64,000 nucleotides of DNA from Brucella anthropi_A (GCF_046630315.1 NZ_LQBD01000013.1:186001-250000), one strand, 5' to 3'; shown: positions 1-9,935, counted from the first letter of the stretch. The notes: a model not told the origin generated them from the sequence alone. Numbers and translations: made by a program.

Positions 1-452
1 TCCACAAGCAACTGACCGAGCTTGGCGAAGAAAACGGGATTGTCTTCGATTTCGATGGCATTGCCCGCGCGCCGAACACGCTTGATGCACATCGCGTCAT
101 CCATTGGGCAGCGCAGGCCGCCCCCGACACACAGGACCGCATGGTCGGCATGTTGTTCTCACTCTATTTCGAGCAGGGGCAGGATATCGGCGATCACGAG
201 GTGCTGGTGGATGCGGCGGCAAGCGTCAGCATGGATGCGGAAGTGGTGGCCCGCCTTCTGCAAAGCGAGGCCGACAAGGACACGATCCGCGCGGAAATCG
301 CCACCGCCAGCCGCATCGGCGTGCGCGGCGTGCCGTGCTTCATCATCGACCAGAAATATGCCGTCATGGGCGCGCAGACAGCCGATGTGTTGGCCGATGC
401 CATCCGCCAGACAGCGGAAGGCTTTGAGCCGGGGATTGCCGAAGACCGGTAA
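1..452 (+). CDS. DsbA/FrnE-family thioredoxin-fold oxidoreductase, 5'-truncated by window edge
   Basis: Only the C-terminal part (about 149 residues, read from base 3) is present. The pattern is an all-helical insertion followed by a short stretch around GVRGVPCFIID, the cis-proline loop that faces the active site in DsbA-like proteins of the FrnE/2-hydroxychromene-2-carboxylate isomerase group. The CxxC or equivalent N-terminal motif lies outside the window, so redox activity cannot be judged. The stop codon touches the last base of mfd, which runs in the opposite direction. The function (dithiol oxidoreductase or isomerase, probably cytoplasmic) is inferred from fold alone. Confidence 0.8.
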   Translation, partial: HKQLTELGEENGIVFDFDGIARAPNTLDAHRVIHWAAQAAPDTQDRMVGMLFSLYFEQGQDIGDHEVLVDAAASVSMDAEVVARLLQSEADKDTIRAEIATASRIGVRGVPCFIIDQKYAVMGAQTADVLADAIRQTAEGFEPGIAEDR

Positions 453-3400
453 CTAACCCGCCGCGATCTTGGCAAGCTGCGTCATGATGACGGCGGAGCC
501 GTTGAGGCGCTTTTCCGGCGTCGGCCAGTCGCGGATGAAGACGATGCTCTGGTCCGGCCTGATCTTCGCCATGGAACCCTGCTCGCCGATCATCTTCACC
601 AGCCCGACCGGATTGTTGAAGGTCGCGTTGCGGAACTGGATCACCACGCCCTTCGGCCCGGCATCCAGTTTCTCGACATTGGCGCGGCGGCAGAGCGCCT
701 TGATATAGACGATCTTGAGAAGGTGCTGCACCTCTTCCGGCATCGGGCCGAACCGGTCGATCAGTTCCGCCCCGAAGGCGTCGATATCCTGCGGCTCTTC
801 CAGATCGGCGAGACGGCGATAAAGGCCAAGGCGCAATTGCAGGTCGGGCACATAGGCTTCCGGGATCATGACCGCCGTGCCGATGGCGATCTGCGGCGAC
901 CACTGGCTGTCTTCCACTTCGCCGGAGCCCTTCAGCGTCGCCACCGCTTCCTCCAGCATTTGCTGGTAAAGCTCGAAGCCCACTTCCTTGATATGGCCCG
1001 ACTGTTCCTCGCCCAGCAGATTGCCCGCGCCGCGAATATCCATGTCGTGACTTGCAAACTGGAAGCCAGCGCCAAGCGTGTCGAGCGATTGCAGCACTTT
1101 CAGGCGGCGCTCGGCCATCTGCGTCAGCATCTTGCCCGCCGGGAGCGTGAACAGCGCAAAGGCGCGCTGCTTGGAACGGCCCACGCGACCGCGCAGCTGG
1201 TAGAGCTGCGCCAGGCCGAACATATCGGCGCGATGCACGATCATCGTATTGGCGGTCGGAATATCAAGGCCGGATTCCACAATGGTCGTGGAAAGAAGCA
1301 CATCATACTGCCCGTCATAAAAGGCATTCATGATGTCATCCAGCACGCCCGGCGCCATCTGGCCGTGGGCCACGGCCACTTTCAGCTCGGGCACATGTTC
1401 CTTCAGGAATGCCTCGATATCCGTGAGGTCCGAAATGCGCGGGCAGACATAAAAACTCTGGCCGCCGCGATAGCGTTCACGCAGAAGGGTTTCGCGGATT
1501 ACGAGCGGATCGAACGGCGAAACGAAGGTGCGCACCGCCATGCGGTCCACCGGCGGCGTGGTGATGAGTGAAAGTTCGCGCACGCCGGTCAGCGCAAGTT
1601 GCAGGGTGCGCGGGATCGGCGTTGCCGAAAGGGTCAGCACATGGACGTCGGATTTCAGTTCCTTCAGCCGTTCCTTGTGCTTCACACCGAAATGCTGCTC
1701 CTCATCGATGATGAGAAGGCCAAGGTTCTTGAACTTGATGGAACTGCCCAAAAGCGCATGCGTGCCGACGACAATATCGACCGTTCCCTCTTCCAGTCCC
1801 TTTTTCGTCGCGGCAAGCTCCTTCGCGCCGACAAGACGCGACGCATGGGCCACATTGATCGGCAGGCCGTGAAAACGGTTGGAGAAGGTCTTGAAATGCT
1901 GGCGCGAAAGAAGCGTGGTCGGCACGACCACGGCCACCTGGACGCCGCTCATGGCGGCGATGAAGGCGGCGCGCAGCGCCACTTCCGTCTTGCCGAAGCC
2001 GACATCGCCGCAGATGAGGCGGTCCATCGGCTTGCCTTCCGCAAGATCGTCCGCCACGGCCTCGATTGCCGTCAGCTGGTCGTCAGTCTCGTCATAGGGG
2101 AAACGGGCGGCAAATTCCGCATAAAGCCCATCCGGCGGCGTCATCACAGGCGCGCCGCGCATCTGGCGTTCGGCCGCGATCTGGATCAGATGACCGGCGA
2201 TTTCCAGCAAGCGCTTTTTAAGCTTCGCCTTGCGCGCCTGCCAAGCGCCGCCGCCCAGCTTGTCGAGAACCGCATCCGAGCCTTCCGAACCATAACGCGA
2301 CAGAAGCTCGATATTCTCGACCGGCAGGAACAGACGATCATCGCCCGCATAGTGGATTTCAAGACAGTCATGCGGCGCGCCCGCCGCCGTGATCGTCTTG
2401 AGGCCGATAAAGCGCCCGATGCCGTGATCGACATGGACGACGATATCGCCAGCCGTCAGCGAGGCGACTTCCGAGATGAAATCCTGGTCGCGCTTGCGGC
2501 GCCTTGAGCGGCGGATGAGCCTGTCGCCCAGAATATCCTGCTCCGCAACAACGACCAGATCGCCCGCATCGAAGCCGCTTTCGACCGCCAGAACAGCCGC
2601 CGTCACCTTGTCGCGCGACAGGGCCTTGACGGTGGAAAGCCGGTCGACGGTCTCGATCTTCTCCAGCCCGTGTTCATCGAGAACCTGGCAGAGACGGTCG
2701 AGCGAACCTTCCGTCCAGGCGGCGACCAGCACCTTTTTGCCGGAGGCGCGCAGGTCGGCAATATGCTTCACCACCGCTTCGAACAGGTTCACATCGGTTG
2801 CGGCGCGCTCCTCGGCAAAGCTGCGGCCCTTGTGCACATCGGCATGAACGACGGTACGGCCGGAAACTTCCGGCGCGCCGAAGGGCGTGAGGTCAATGCG
2901 CTGGCCAGCGGCTTCCGCGACGTCCTCGACCTGTTTCGGCGTGAGATAGAGCCTTTCCGGCTTCACCGGCTTGTAAGGCACGGCGTCGCTGCCCGCCTCC
3001 TTGCCTTCCGCCTGCCGCAGCCGCGCTTCATAATGATCCACAACCATGGTGTGGCGCTCGGTCAGCGCCTCATGCACCAGATGGTCGAACACGACAGGCA
3101 TTGGCCCGGCATGATCGAAAACCGTCTCCAGATTATCATAGAAAAGCGGCAGCCAATGCTCCATGCCCGCGAAGCGGCGGCCTTCACTGATCGCCTGATA
3201 AAGCGCATCGTCGCGCTGCGGCGCGCCGAACATGGCGACATAATTCTTGCGAAACCGGCTTATCATATCGGGCGAGAGCGTGATTTCGCTCATCGGCTGA
3301 AGCACGAATTCCTTTCGGGTGCCGGTGGTGCGCTGCGAGGCGGGGTCGAAAGCGCGGATTGTTTCCAGCGTATCGCCGAAGAAATCGAGCCGCAGCGGTT

Positions 3401-3965
3401 CCTCCGCTCCCGGCGCATAAAGATCGAGAATGCCGCCGCGCACCGCATATTCGCCGACGTCGCGCACGGTGGAAACACGCTCGAACCCATTGCGTTCCAG
3501 CCGCGCGGCAAGATCGTTCATGTCAAGCTGGTTGCCGGGGCGCGCCGAAATCACCTGTTCGGCAATCGCGGCCTGCGGCGGCAATTTTTGCAGCACGGCA
3601 TTGGCCGTGGTGAGGATGATTGCAGGATGCGGCGATTTTTTCAGCGCGGAAAGCGCGCTGAGCGCCGCAAGCCTGCGCGCTGCCGCATCCGCCCCCGGCG
3701 ACACACGGTCATAGGGCAGGCAATCCCAGGCAGGCAGATGCAGCACCGGCAGGTCGGGCGAAACGAAACCCAGCACCTGTTCCAGATCGGCGATGCGCTG
3801 CCCGTCGCGCACGATATACATGATCGGCCCGCGTTCCCCGATCTCCTCCGCAAGACGCGCAAGGCAGAACGCCTCGAAACCGTCCGCCACACCGTCGATG
3901 ACGATATGGCGCCCCTTATTCGCCATCGCGCCGGGCTTGAGGCCGAGTTTGCTGAAAACGGGCAT
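453..3965 (-). CDS. mfd: Transcription-repair coupling factor Mfd
   Basis: The product has 1170 residues, the usual Mfd length. It is an ATP-driven DNA translocase that removes RNA polymerase stalled at lesions and recruits UvrA. The N-terminal third resembles UvrB domains 1-2. The RNA polymerase interaction domain starts near residue 503 (GDIVVHVDHGIGRF). The helicase core follows, with Walker A GDVGFGKT at 653-660 and DEEQH at 754-758, and then motif VI in GRVGRSKQ and a C-terminal TRG/D7 region. All key motifs look intact. The gene is convergent with the truncated DsbA-like gene, and its start lies 10 bases from the end of sdhE, so sdhE and mfd are probably cotranscribed. Confidence 0.97.
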   Translation of the reverse strand: MPVFSKLGLKPGAMANKGRHIVIDGVADGFEAFCLARLAEEIGERGPIMYIVRDGQRIADLEQVLGFVSPDLPVLHLPAWDCLPYDRVSPGADAAARRLAALSALSALKKSPHPAIILTTANAVLQKLPPQAAIAEQVISARPGNQLDMNDLAARLERNGFERVSTVRDVGEYAVRGGILDLYAPGAEEPLRLDFFGDTLETIRAFDPASQRTTGTRKEFVLQPMSEITLSPDMISRFRKNYVAMFGAPQRDDALYQAISEGRRFAGMEHWLPLFYDNLETVFDHAGPMPVVFDHLVHEALTERHTMVVDHYEARLRQAEGKEAGSDAVPYKPVKPERLYLTPKQVEDVAEAAGQRIDLTPFGAPEVSGRTVVHADVHKGRSFAEERAATDVNLFEAVVKHIADLRASGKKVLVAAWTEGSLDRLCQVLDEHGLEKIETVDRLSTVKALSRDKVTAAVLAVESGFDAGDLVVVAEQDILGDRLIRRSRRRKRDQDFISEVASLTAGDIVVHVDHGIGRFIGLKTITAAGAPHDCLEIHYAGDDRLFLPVENIELLSRYGSEGSDAVLDKLGGGAWQARKAKLKKRLLEIAGHLIQIAAERQMRGAPVMTPPDGLYAEFAARFPYDETDDQLTAIEAVADDLAEGKPMDRLICGDVGFGKTEVALRAAFIAAMSGVQVAVVVPTTLLSRQHFKTFSNRFHGLPINVAHASRLVGAKELAATKKGLEEGTVDIVVGTHALLGSSIKFKNLGLLIIDEEQHFGVKHKERLKELKSDVHVLTLSATPIPRTLQLALTGVRELSLITTPPVDRMAVRTFVSPFDPLVIRETLLRERYRGGQSFYVCPRISDLTDIEAFLKEHVPELKVAVAHGQMAPGVLDDIMNAFYDGQYDVLLSTTIVESGLDIPTANTMIVHRADMFGLAQLYQLRGRVGRSKQRAFALFTLPAGKMLTQMAERRLKVLQSLDTLGAGFQFASHDMDIRGAGNLLGEEQSGHIKEVGFELYQQMLEEAVATLKGSGEVEDSQWSPQIAIGTAVMIPEAYVPDLQLRLGLYRRLADLEEPQDIDAFGAELIDRFGPMPEEVQHLLKIVYIKALCRRANVEKLDAGPKGVVIQFRNATFNNPVGLVKMIGEQGSMAKIRPDQSIVFIRDWPTPEKRLNGSAVIMTQLAKIAAG

Positions 3966-3975
3966 AGTGTCTTTC

Positions 3976-4263
3976 TCAGAATTCTATACGGTCGCGGAAC
4001 GCCACGATATCGCGGAAAAGCGGCGTGTCATATTCACCGGGAATGGAGCTCTCGCCCGTCACCCATTTCAGGAGGTCGCGGTCCAGAACTTCCAGAATAT
4101 GCTCGAATTCGTTGAGCTGGTCGTCGGTGAAACCGACAATATATTCATCGGCATATTGCCCCAGAATCAGATCCATCTCACGCATGCCGCGATGCCAGGC
4201 GCGAAACAGAAGCTTGCGGCGCCGTATATCCAGATTTTCCGTCGCCAGAGTGCTGCCAGTCAT
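3976..4263 (-). CDS. sdhE: FAD assembly factor SdhE (succinate dehydrogenase flavinylation)
   Basis: The 95-residue product matches the SdhE/Sdh5 family, which promotes covalent FAD attachment to the flavoprotein subunit SdhA. It carries the family's RRRKLLFRAWHRGMREMD pattern, with the RGxxE loop (RGMRE) needed for flavinylation near residue 25. The ATG at 4263 was chosen because homologues begin shortly before this motif; a longer in-frame extension upstream does not look like the family. It lies upstream of mfd on the same strand with a 10-base gap, and its promoter region faces that of recG. Confidence 0.9.
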   Translation of the reverse strand: MTGSTLATENLDIRRRKLLFRAWHRGMREMDLILGQYADEYIVGFTDDQLNEFEHILEVLDRDLLKWVTGESSIPGEYDTPLFRDIVAFRDRIEF

Positions 4264-4413
4264 CGTGAAAATGCTCCATTGGTCTTGTCGAGTGCCGGTA
4301 TATAGCATCTGGGGCGCAAACGGGAACCCGTTTATCGGATAAGAACAAAAAGAGCACAGAAAGATTGGGCACCGCCCTTGCACCGCTGGGCGAAGCAGTT
4401 AATGTTTCGCGCC

Positions 4414-6522
4414 ATGCGCCCATCCATGCTCGATCCGTTTTTTGCTTCCGTCCGTTCGCTTTCCGGCATTGGCCCGAAGGTTGCCGCCCTACTTGGAAAA
4501 TTGCTGGGAACGGATGTACCGGGCGCAGAGCCGAAAGTGGGCCAGCTTCTATTTCTCCCGCCCCACAGCGTCATCGACCGGCGCAACCGGCCCGGCATCG
4601 CCTTTGCGCAGGAAGGCGCAATCGTCACGCTGGAAGTGACTGTCGATCAGCACCAGCCAGCACCGCAAGGGCGTGGCAATGTTCCCCATCGCGTCTTTGC
4701 GCATGACGATACGGGCGAAATCGCGCTGACCTTCTTCCACGCCCAATTGCCATGGCTGCAAAAGATGCTGCCGGAAGGTGAAACCGTCATCGTTTCAGGC
4801 AAGGTGGAATGGTTCAACGGGCGCGCTTCCATGGTGCACCCGGATTATATTGCAAGCATGGACGATGCCGCCAGCCTGCCGCTTGTCGAGCCGGTCTATC
4901 CGCTGACGGCTGGCCTGTCGCCAAAGACACTGGGGCGCGCGATCAAGGAGGCGCTGACCCGTGTGCCCGTCCTGCCCGAATGGATCGATGCGCCCTTGCT
5001 GGCGCGCGAACGCTTTCCGGCTTTCCGGCAAGCGCTCGGCACACTGCACCAGCCGGAAGAGCCTGGCGATATCGCGCTTGAAAGCATCACGCGGCGCAGG
5101 CTTGCCTATGATGAATTTCTGGCGGGCCAACTGGCGCTCGCTCTCGTGCGCGCCAGGACTCGCAGGCTTTCAGGCCGCCCGCTGGAGGGCACCGGCGCTA
5201 TCGTGACGGACATCATGCGCCACCTGCCCTACCGCCTGACGAAGGCCCAGGAACAGGCCGTGCGCGAGATCATCACCGACCTCAAATCACCGCAGCGCAT
5301 GTTGCGGCTTTTGCAGGGCGATGTCGGTTCCGGCAAGACCGTGGTGGGCCTGCTTTCCATGGCCCATGCAGCGGAATCTGGCGGGCAGTCGGCGCTCATG
5401 GCCCCAACGGAAGTGCTGGCGCGCCAGCACTTTGCAACCATCGCCCCGCTTGCGGAAAAAGCCGGGTTGAAAGCGGCCCTTCTCACAGGCCGCGAAAAGG
5501 GGCGCGACCGGAACGCTGTTCTGGAAGGGCTGAAAAGCGGCGATATCGACATCGTCATCGGCACGCATGCGCTGTTTCAGGAAAAGGTCGAATATCACGA
5601 TCTGGTTTTCGTCATCATCGACGAACAGCACCGTTTCGGCGTGCATCAGCGCCTCATGCTGACCGCGAAAGGCTCCGCGCCGGACATGCTGGTGATGACC
5701 GCGACGCCGATCCCGCGCACGCTCGTCCTCACCGCTTTCGGCGACATGGATGTGTCGAAGCTCACCGAAAAGCCTGCCGGGCGCCAGCCCATCACCACCG
5801 CAATCGTGCCGATGGAACGCATGGGCGAACTGGTGGAACGGATCAGAAAGGCCATCAGCGAAGGCCAGAAGATCTACTGGATCTGTCCGCTGGTCGAGGA
5901 ATCCGAGGTTGTTGAACTCACTTCCGCCGAAGAGCGTTTCGAGAGCCTCAAATCGGTTTTCGGCGCGCGGATCGGCCTTATCCATGGCCGCATGGGCGGA
6001 GCGGAAAAGGACGAGGCCATGCGCGCCTTCAAGCAGGGCGAAACGCGGCTGCTGGTGGCGACGACCGTGATCGAAGTCGGCGTGGACGTGCCCGATGCCA
6101 CCATCATCGTCATCGAACATGCGGAACGCTTCGGCCTGTCGCAGTTGCACCAGCTGCGCGGGCGCGTGGGGCGCGGCGACCGGCCCTCGACCTGTCTTCT
6201 GCTCTATAAGGGGCCGCTTGGCGAAATCGCACAGGCGCGGTTGAAAGTGATGCGCGAAACGGAAGACGGTTTCCGCATCGCGGAGGAAGACCTGAAACTG
6301 CGCGGCGAAGGCGAGCTTCTCGGCACACGCCAGTCCGGCACGCCGGGTTTTCGTCTTGCTTCCATCGAGGCGCATGGCGACCTTCTGGAAATCGCCCGCA
6401 AGGATGCGCGCTATATTCTGACGAGCGACCCCGATCTGGAATCCGAACGCGGGCAGGCCCTGCGCGTGCTGCTCTATCTCTTCGGACGCGACGAGGCGAT
6501 CCGGCTGCTTCGGGCCGGGTAG
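4414..6522 (+). CDS. recG: ATP-dependent DNA helicase RecG
   Basis: The 702-residue product remodels stalled replication forks and Holliday junctions. It has an N-terminal OB-fold wedge domain (about residues 50-160), then two RecA-like lobes with GDVGSGKT (about 302-309), the DEQH box (about 403-406) and the motif VI stretch LRGRVGRG. The C-terminal TRG-like segment contains the expected LKLRGEGELLGTRQSG. The ATG at 4414 is preferred over an upstream TTG at 4378 because family members start MRP..LDPLFA or similar; ATG 4426 is also possible. It is divergent from sdhE and convergent with glmS across a shared terminator. Confidence 0.96.
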   Translation: MRPSMLDPFFASVRSLSGIGPKVAALLGKLLGTDVPGAEPKVGQLLFLPPHSVIDRRNRPGIAFAQEGAIVTLEVTVDQHQPAPQGRGNVPHRVFAHDDTGEIALTFFHAQLPWLQKMLPEGETVIVSGKVEWFNGRASMVHPDYIASMDDAASLPLVEPVYPLTAGLSPKTLGRAIKEALTRVPVLPEWIDAPLLARERFPAFRQALGTLHQPEEPGDIALESITRRRLAYDEFLAGQLALALVRARTRRLSGRPLEGTGAIVTDIMRHLPYRLTKAQEQAVREIITDLKSPQRMLRLLQGDVGSGKTVVGLLSMAHAAESGGQSALMAPTEVLARQHFATIAPLAEKAGLKAALLTGREKGRDRNAVLEGLKSGDIDIVIGTHALFQEKVEYHDLVFVIIDEQHRFGVHQRLMLTAKGSAPDMLVMTATPIPRTLVLTAFGDMDVSKLTEKPAGRQPITTAIVPMERMGELVERIRKAISEGQKIYWICPLVEESEVVELTSAEERFESLKSVFGARIGLIHGRMGGAEKDEAMRAFKQGETRLLVATTVIEVGVDVPDATIIVIEHAERFGLSQLHQLRGRVGRGDRPSTCLLLYKGPLGEIAQARLKVMRETEDGFRIAEEDLKLRGEGELLGTRQSGTPGFRLASIEAHGDLLEIARKDARYILTSDPDLESERGQALRVLLYLFGRDEAIRLLRAG

Positions 6523-6525
6523 CAC

Positions 6526-6550
6526 AATGGCCGCATCACGCGGCCATTTC
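6526..6550. terminator. Bidirectional hairpin terminator between recG and glmS
   Basis: A 9-bp perfect stem (AATGGCCGC paired with GCGGCCATT) has a 5-base loop and begins 3 bases after the recG stop. On the plus strand it is followed by a T-containing stretch. On the minus strand it lies 36 bases past the glmS stop and is followed by a short T-poor sequence, so it is more convincing for recG. Confidence 0.6.
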
Positions 6551-6585
6551 CATTAACTTATCAAGATAGTGCTGTAGAGGCTTGA

Positions 6586-8409
6586 TTACTCGACCGTAAC
6601 AGACTTTGCCAGATTGCGCGGCTGATCGACATCGGTGCCCATGAGGACTGCCGTGTGATAGGCCAGCATCTGGATCGGCAGGGCATAGACGAGCGGCGTG
6701 ATGAATTCAGGCACGTCAGGCAGAACGATGGTCGCCATCGTATCGACGCTCGCACCTTGCGCGCCCTTCTTGTCGGTGATGAGGATGATACGCCCGCCGC
6801 GCGCCGCCACTTCCTGCATGTTCGACACGGTCTTCTCGTAAAGACGGTCGGACGGCGCGATGACGATCACCGGTATGGTTTCATCGATGAGCGCAATCGG
6901 CCCATGCTTCAACTCGCCCGCAGCATAGCCTTCGGCGTGGATATAGGAGATTTCCTTGAGTTTCAGCGCGCCTTCCATGGCGAGCGGGAAGGACGTGCCG
7001 CGGCCGAGGTAAAGCACGTGATTGACCTTCGACAGATCGTGGCAGACGGCTGCGATCTGGTCTTCGAGCTTCAGGACCTGATTGATGAAACGTGGCGCTT
7101 CGCAAAGCTGGCGCACCAGTTCCTGCTCGCGGGCCTCGTCGATGGCGCCGCGTGCACGCGCTGCCGCAATGGCCAGCGAAGCCATGGCCGACAGCTGGCA
7201 GGTGAAGGCCTTGGTGGAGGCAACGCCGATTTCCGGTCCGGCCAGCGTCGGGAACACCGCATCGGATTCGCGCGCGATGGTGGAGCCGGTCACGTTGACC
7301 ACCGAGGCGATTTTCAGCCCTTCCGCCTTGCAATAGCGCAGCGACGCAAGCGTATCCGCCGTTTCGCCCGATTGCGAAACGAACAGGGCGAGCGAGTCCT
7401 TCGAGAGCGGCATTTCGCGATAACGGAATTCCGACGCGATATCGCTGTCGACCGGCAGGCGGGCGATCTGCTCAAACCAGTATTTTGCAACCGTCGCCGC
7501 ATAATAGGCCGTGCCGCAGGCGCTGATCGTCAGACGGTCGATCTTGCTGAAATCGACACCGATCGCTTCCTTGCGCACCTTGCCCGTCGCGAGATCGAGA
7601 TAATTGGCAAGCGTGTGGGAAATGACTTCCGGCTGCTCGAACATTTCCTTCTGCATGAAGTGACGATGGTTGCCCTTCGACACCAGCATATTGGTGTTCT
7701 GCGACTTCTGGATCGGACGTTCAACCGGATTGTTGTCTTCATCAAAGATGCTGACGCCCTTGCGTGTCAGCACTGCCCAGTCGCCATCTTCCAGATAGGC
7801 GATGGTATCGGTAAAGGGCGCAAGCGCAATCGCATCGGAGCCGAGGAACATTTCGCCCTCGCCATAGCCGACGGCAAGCGGCGGTCCCTGACGTGCGCCG
7901 ATCAGCAGTTCCTCGTCGCCGTCAAACAGGAAAGCGAGCGCGAAGGCACCTTTCAGATGCGGAAGGCTATCGCGCACGGCTTCCACCGGCGACTTGCCCT
8001 TTTCCAGTTCGCGCGTCACCAGATGTGCGACCGCTTCGGTGTCGGTTTCCGTTTCGAACGTGCAGCCTTCGGCTTCCAGCATCGCGCGCAATTCGGCGAA
8101 ATTTTCGATAATGCCGTTATGAACGACGGCAAGGCGGGCAGTGATATGCGGATGTGCGTTGCGCTCCACGGGACGGCCATGCGTCGCCCAGCGGGTATGG
8201 CCGATGCCGATCACGCCGGGAAGCGGTTCGCCCGCAAGACGCTTTTCCAGATTGACGAGCTTGCCTTCGGCGCGGCGGCGATCAAGCTTGCCGTTCTGCA
8301 AGGTGGCGATACCGGCGGAATCGTAGCCCCGATATTCGAGGCGTTTCAACGCGTCCACGAGACGCGGAGCGACCTGGTCGTTTCCGATAATGCCAATGAT
8401 TCCGCACAT
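6586..8409 (-). CDS. glmS: Glutamine--fructose-6-phosphate aminotransferase GlmS
   Basis: The 607-residue enzyme makes glucosamine-6-phosphate from fructose-6-phosphate and glutamine, the first committed step to UDP-GlcNAc. After Met removal the N-terminal nucleophile is the cysteine of MCGIIG. The class II glutaminase domain covers roughly residues 1-230, and two SIS isomerase domains follow (SACGTAYYA and SQSGETADT in the first, LGRGTSFPLAMEGALKLKE in the second). It ends in PRNLAKSVTVE, as the family does. The start at 8409 is fixed by the catalytic cysteine; an in-frame upstream extension would bury it. It lies 103 bases downstream of glmU on the same strand. Confidence 0.98.
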   Translation of the reverse strand: MCGIIGIIGNDQVAPRLVDALKRLEYRGYDSAGIATLQNGKLDRRRAEGKLVNLEKRLAGEPLPGVIGIGHTRWATHGRPVERNAHPHITARLAVVHNGIIENFAELRAMLEAEGCTFETETDTEAVAHLVTRELEKGKSPVEAVRDSLPHLKGAFALAFLFDGDEELLIGARQGPPLAVGYGEGEMFLGSDAIALAPFTDTIAYLEDGDWAVLTRKGVSIFDEDNNPVERPIQKSQNTNMLVSKGNHRHFMQKEMFEQPEVISHTLANYLDLATGKVRKEAIGVDFSKIDRLTISACGTAYYAATVAKYWFEQIARLPVDSDIASEFRYREMPLSKDSLALFVSQSGETADTLASLRYCKAEGLKIASVVNVTGSTIARESDAVFPTLAGPEIGVASTKAFTCQLSAMASLAIAAARARGAIDEAREQELVRQLCEAPRFINQVLKLEDQIAAVCHDLSKVNHVLYLGRGTSFPLAMEGALKLKEISYIHAEGYAAGELKHGPIALIDETIPVIVIAPSDRLYEKTVSNMQEVAARGGRIILITDKKGAQGASVDTMATIVLPDVPEFITPLVYALPIQMLAYHTAVLMGTDVDQPRNLAKSVTVE

Positions 8410-8469
8410 GAATGGTTGCTCCAAAAAGAAAGTCTGGCCTGTTGCAGCCTTTAAAGGCTTGGAAGCTCC

Positions 8470-8492
8470 ACGGCAACCGGACTTGTTGCCGT
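8470..8492 (-). other. Stem-loop in the glmU-glmS intercistronic gap
   Basis: ACGGCAAC and GTTGCCGT form an 8-bp perfect stem with a 7-base loop, beginning about 20 bases past the glmU stop and ending about 60 bases before glmS. There is no T-run after it on the minus strand, so it looks more like an RNA-processing or attenuation structure than a full terminator. A second 14-bp palindrome (AGCCTTTAAAGGCT, 8446-8459) lies closer to glmS. Confidence 0.35.
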
Positions 8493-8512
8493 CAACGCCC
8501 CCATCCGTTCAA

Positions 8513-9877
8513 TTACTTTGAAGTGCTTTTAGCCGCTTTGATGGCGGCATACTTCTCCCGCAGGACCTTTCCCCGGCCTTCTTTCGTCTCCTGACGCGCA
8601 CGGCCAAAGGCCAGCGCATCGGCTGGAACGTCCGCCGTGATGACGCTTCCGGAGGCGATATAGGCATTGTCGCCGATTTCCACCGGCGCAACGAGCGAGC
8701 TGTTGGAGCCGATGAAGGCATGGTCGCCGATGACGGTCCTGTATTTGTTGTAGCCATCATAATTGCAGGTGATCGTGCCCGCGCCGATATTGCTGGAAGC
8801 GCCGATAACCGCATCGCCGATATAGGTCAGGTGGTTGATCTTCGCGCCCTTGCCGACCTTCGCATTCTTCACTTCGCAGAAATTGCCGACCTTGGATTTT
8901 GTCCCCAGATCGGCGCCGGGGCGGAGCCGCGCAAACGGCCCGATCTCGGCCTTCTCACCCACTTGCGCACCTTCCAGATGTGAGAAGGAATGGATGAGAG
9001 CGCCCGACGCCACATGCACCGCAGGGCCGAAGAAGACGTTCGGCTCGATCACGACATCGGGTTCGATGATCGTATCATGGGAAAAGAACACGGTTTCGGG
9101 CGCGATCAGCGTCACTCCGGAAAGCATCATCTCCCGACGCCTGCGGTTTTGCCAGATGGTTTCGGCTTCCGCCAGTTCAGCGCGATTGTTGATGCCGATG
9201 ACATTATCGACCGGCACTTCAATGGCGCTGACGTTCAGCCCCTTGCCATGTGCGATTGCGACGATATCGGTGAGGTAATATTCGCCCTTGGCGTTGTCAT
9301 TGCCGACAGCATCAAGCAGCGCCAGCGCTTGTTGACCGCGCACCGCCATCAGGCCACCATTGCAGAAACCGATTTTCTTCTGATCGTCGGTCGCCTCTTT
9401 TTCCTCGACGATCGCGACAAGCTTGTCGCCCTCCTCGATCAGGCGGCCATAGCCGTGCGGGCTGACCGGGCGAAAGCCTATCACCACGACATCGGCCCCT
9501 TGGGCCAGCCGCTCGCGCGCGGCCAGCAGCGATTGCGCCTCGATCAGCGGCGTATCGCCAAAAACGATGAGAAGGTCGTCATAGCCGCGCTCAACGGCTT
9601 CGCGCGCGGCGAGAACCGCATGGGCCGTGCCGAGCCGCTCCTTCTGCTCGAAGGCCGAAACCGGACCGGCGATCTTTTCCACCGCGTCGCGCACTTCTTC
9701 CGCACCGCGACCGACCACAAGCGCGACATCGCTCTTGCCCGTGCCCCGCACCGCATTGACGACATGGCACACCAGCGGCAGGCCCGCCACGCGATGCAGC
9801 ACTTTCGGCATATTCGATTTCATGCGTGTGCCTTCGCCAGCGGCAAGCACGATGGAAAGGCAGGTACGGTCTGTCAT
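8513..9877 (-). CDS. glmU: Bifunctional GlcNAc-1-P uridyltransferase / GlcN-1-P acetyltransferase GlmU
   Basis: The 454-residue enzyme performs the last two steps to UDP-GlcNAc. The N-terminal pyrophosphorylase domain shows LAAGEGTRMKS near residue 11, and FGDTPL and YLTD further on. The C-terminal left-handed beta-helix, built of hexapeptide repeats, holds the acetyltransferase site (residues SNIGAGTITCNYDG). The ATG at 9877 was chosen because the nucleotidyltransferase signature should begin within about 10 residues of the start. It is the upstream member of a likely glmU-glmS operon, which places two non-consecutive steps of one pathway under one promoter. Confidence 0.97.
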   Translation of the reverse strand: MTDRTCLSIVLAAGEGTRMKSNMPKVLHRVAGLPLVCHVVNAVRGTGKSDVALVVGRGAEEVRDAVEKIAGPVSAFEQKERLGTAHAVLAAREAVERGYDDLLIVFGDTPLIEAQSLLAARERLAQGADVVVIGFRPVSPHGYGRLIEEGDKLVAIVEEKEATDDQKKIGFCNGGLMAVRGQQALALLDAVGNDNAKGEYYLTDIVAIAHGKGLNVSAIEVPVDNVIGINNRAELAEAETIWQNRRRREMMLSGVTLIAPETVFFSHDTIIEPDVVIEPNVFFGPAVHVASGALIHSFSHLEGAQVGEKAEIGPFARLRPGADLGTKSKVGNFCEVKNAKVGKGAKINHLTYIGDAVIGASSNIGAGTITCNYDGYNKYRTVIGDHAFIGSNSSLVAPVEIGDNAYIASGSVITADVPADALAFGRARQETKEGRGKVLREKYAAIKAAKSTSK

Positions 9878-9935
9878 GGTGTCGTCCGAATTTTGAGGGC
9901 TTATCCGCACATAGCATCAAAGCGTATATGGAAGC

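Noticed and set aside
2670..4115. 481-codon plus-strand frame opposite mfd and sdhE
   Set aside because: It covers two certain genes in antisense and has no recognisable motif.
6655..8454. 599-codon open frame on the plus strand opposite glmS
   Set aside because: It mirrors a certain gene on the other strand; the composition is typical of an antisense shadow in high-GC DNA and it resembles no protein family.
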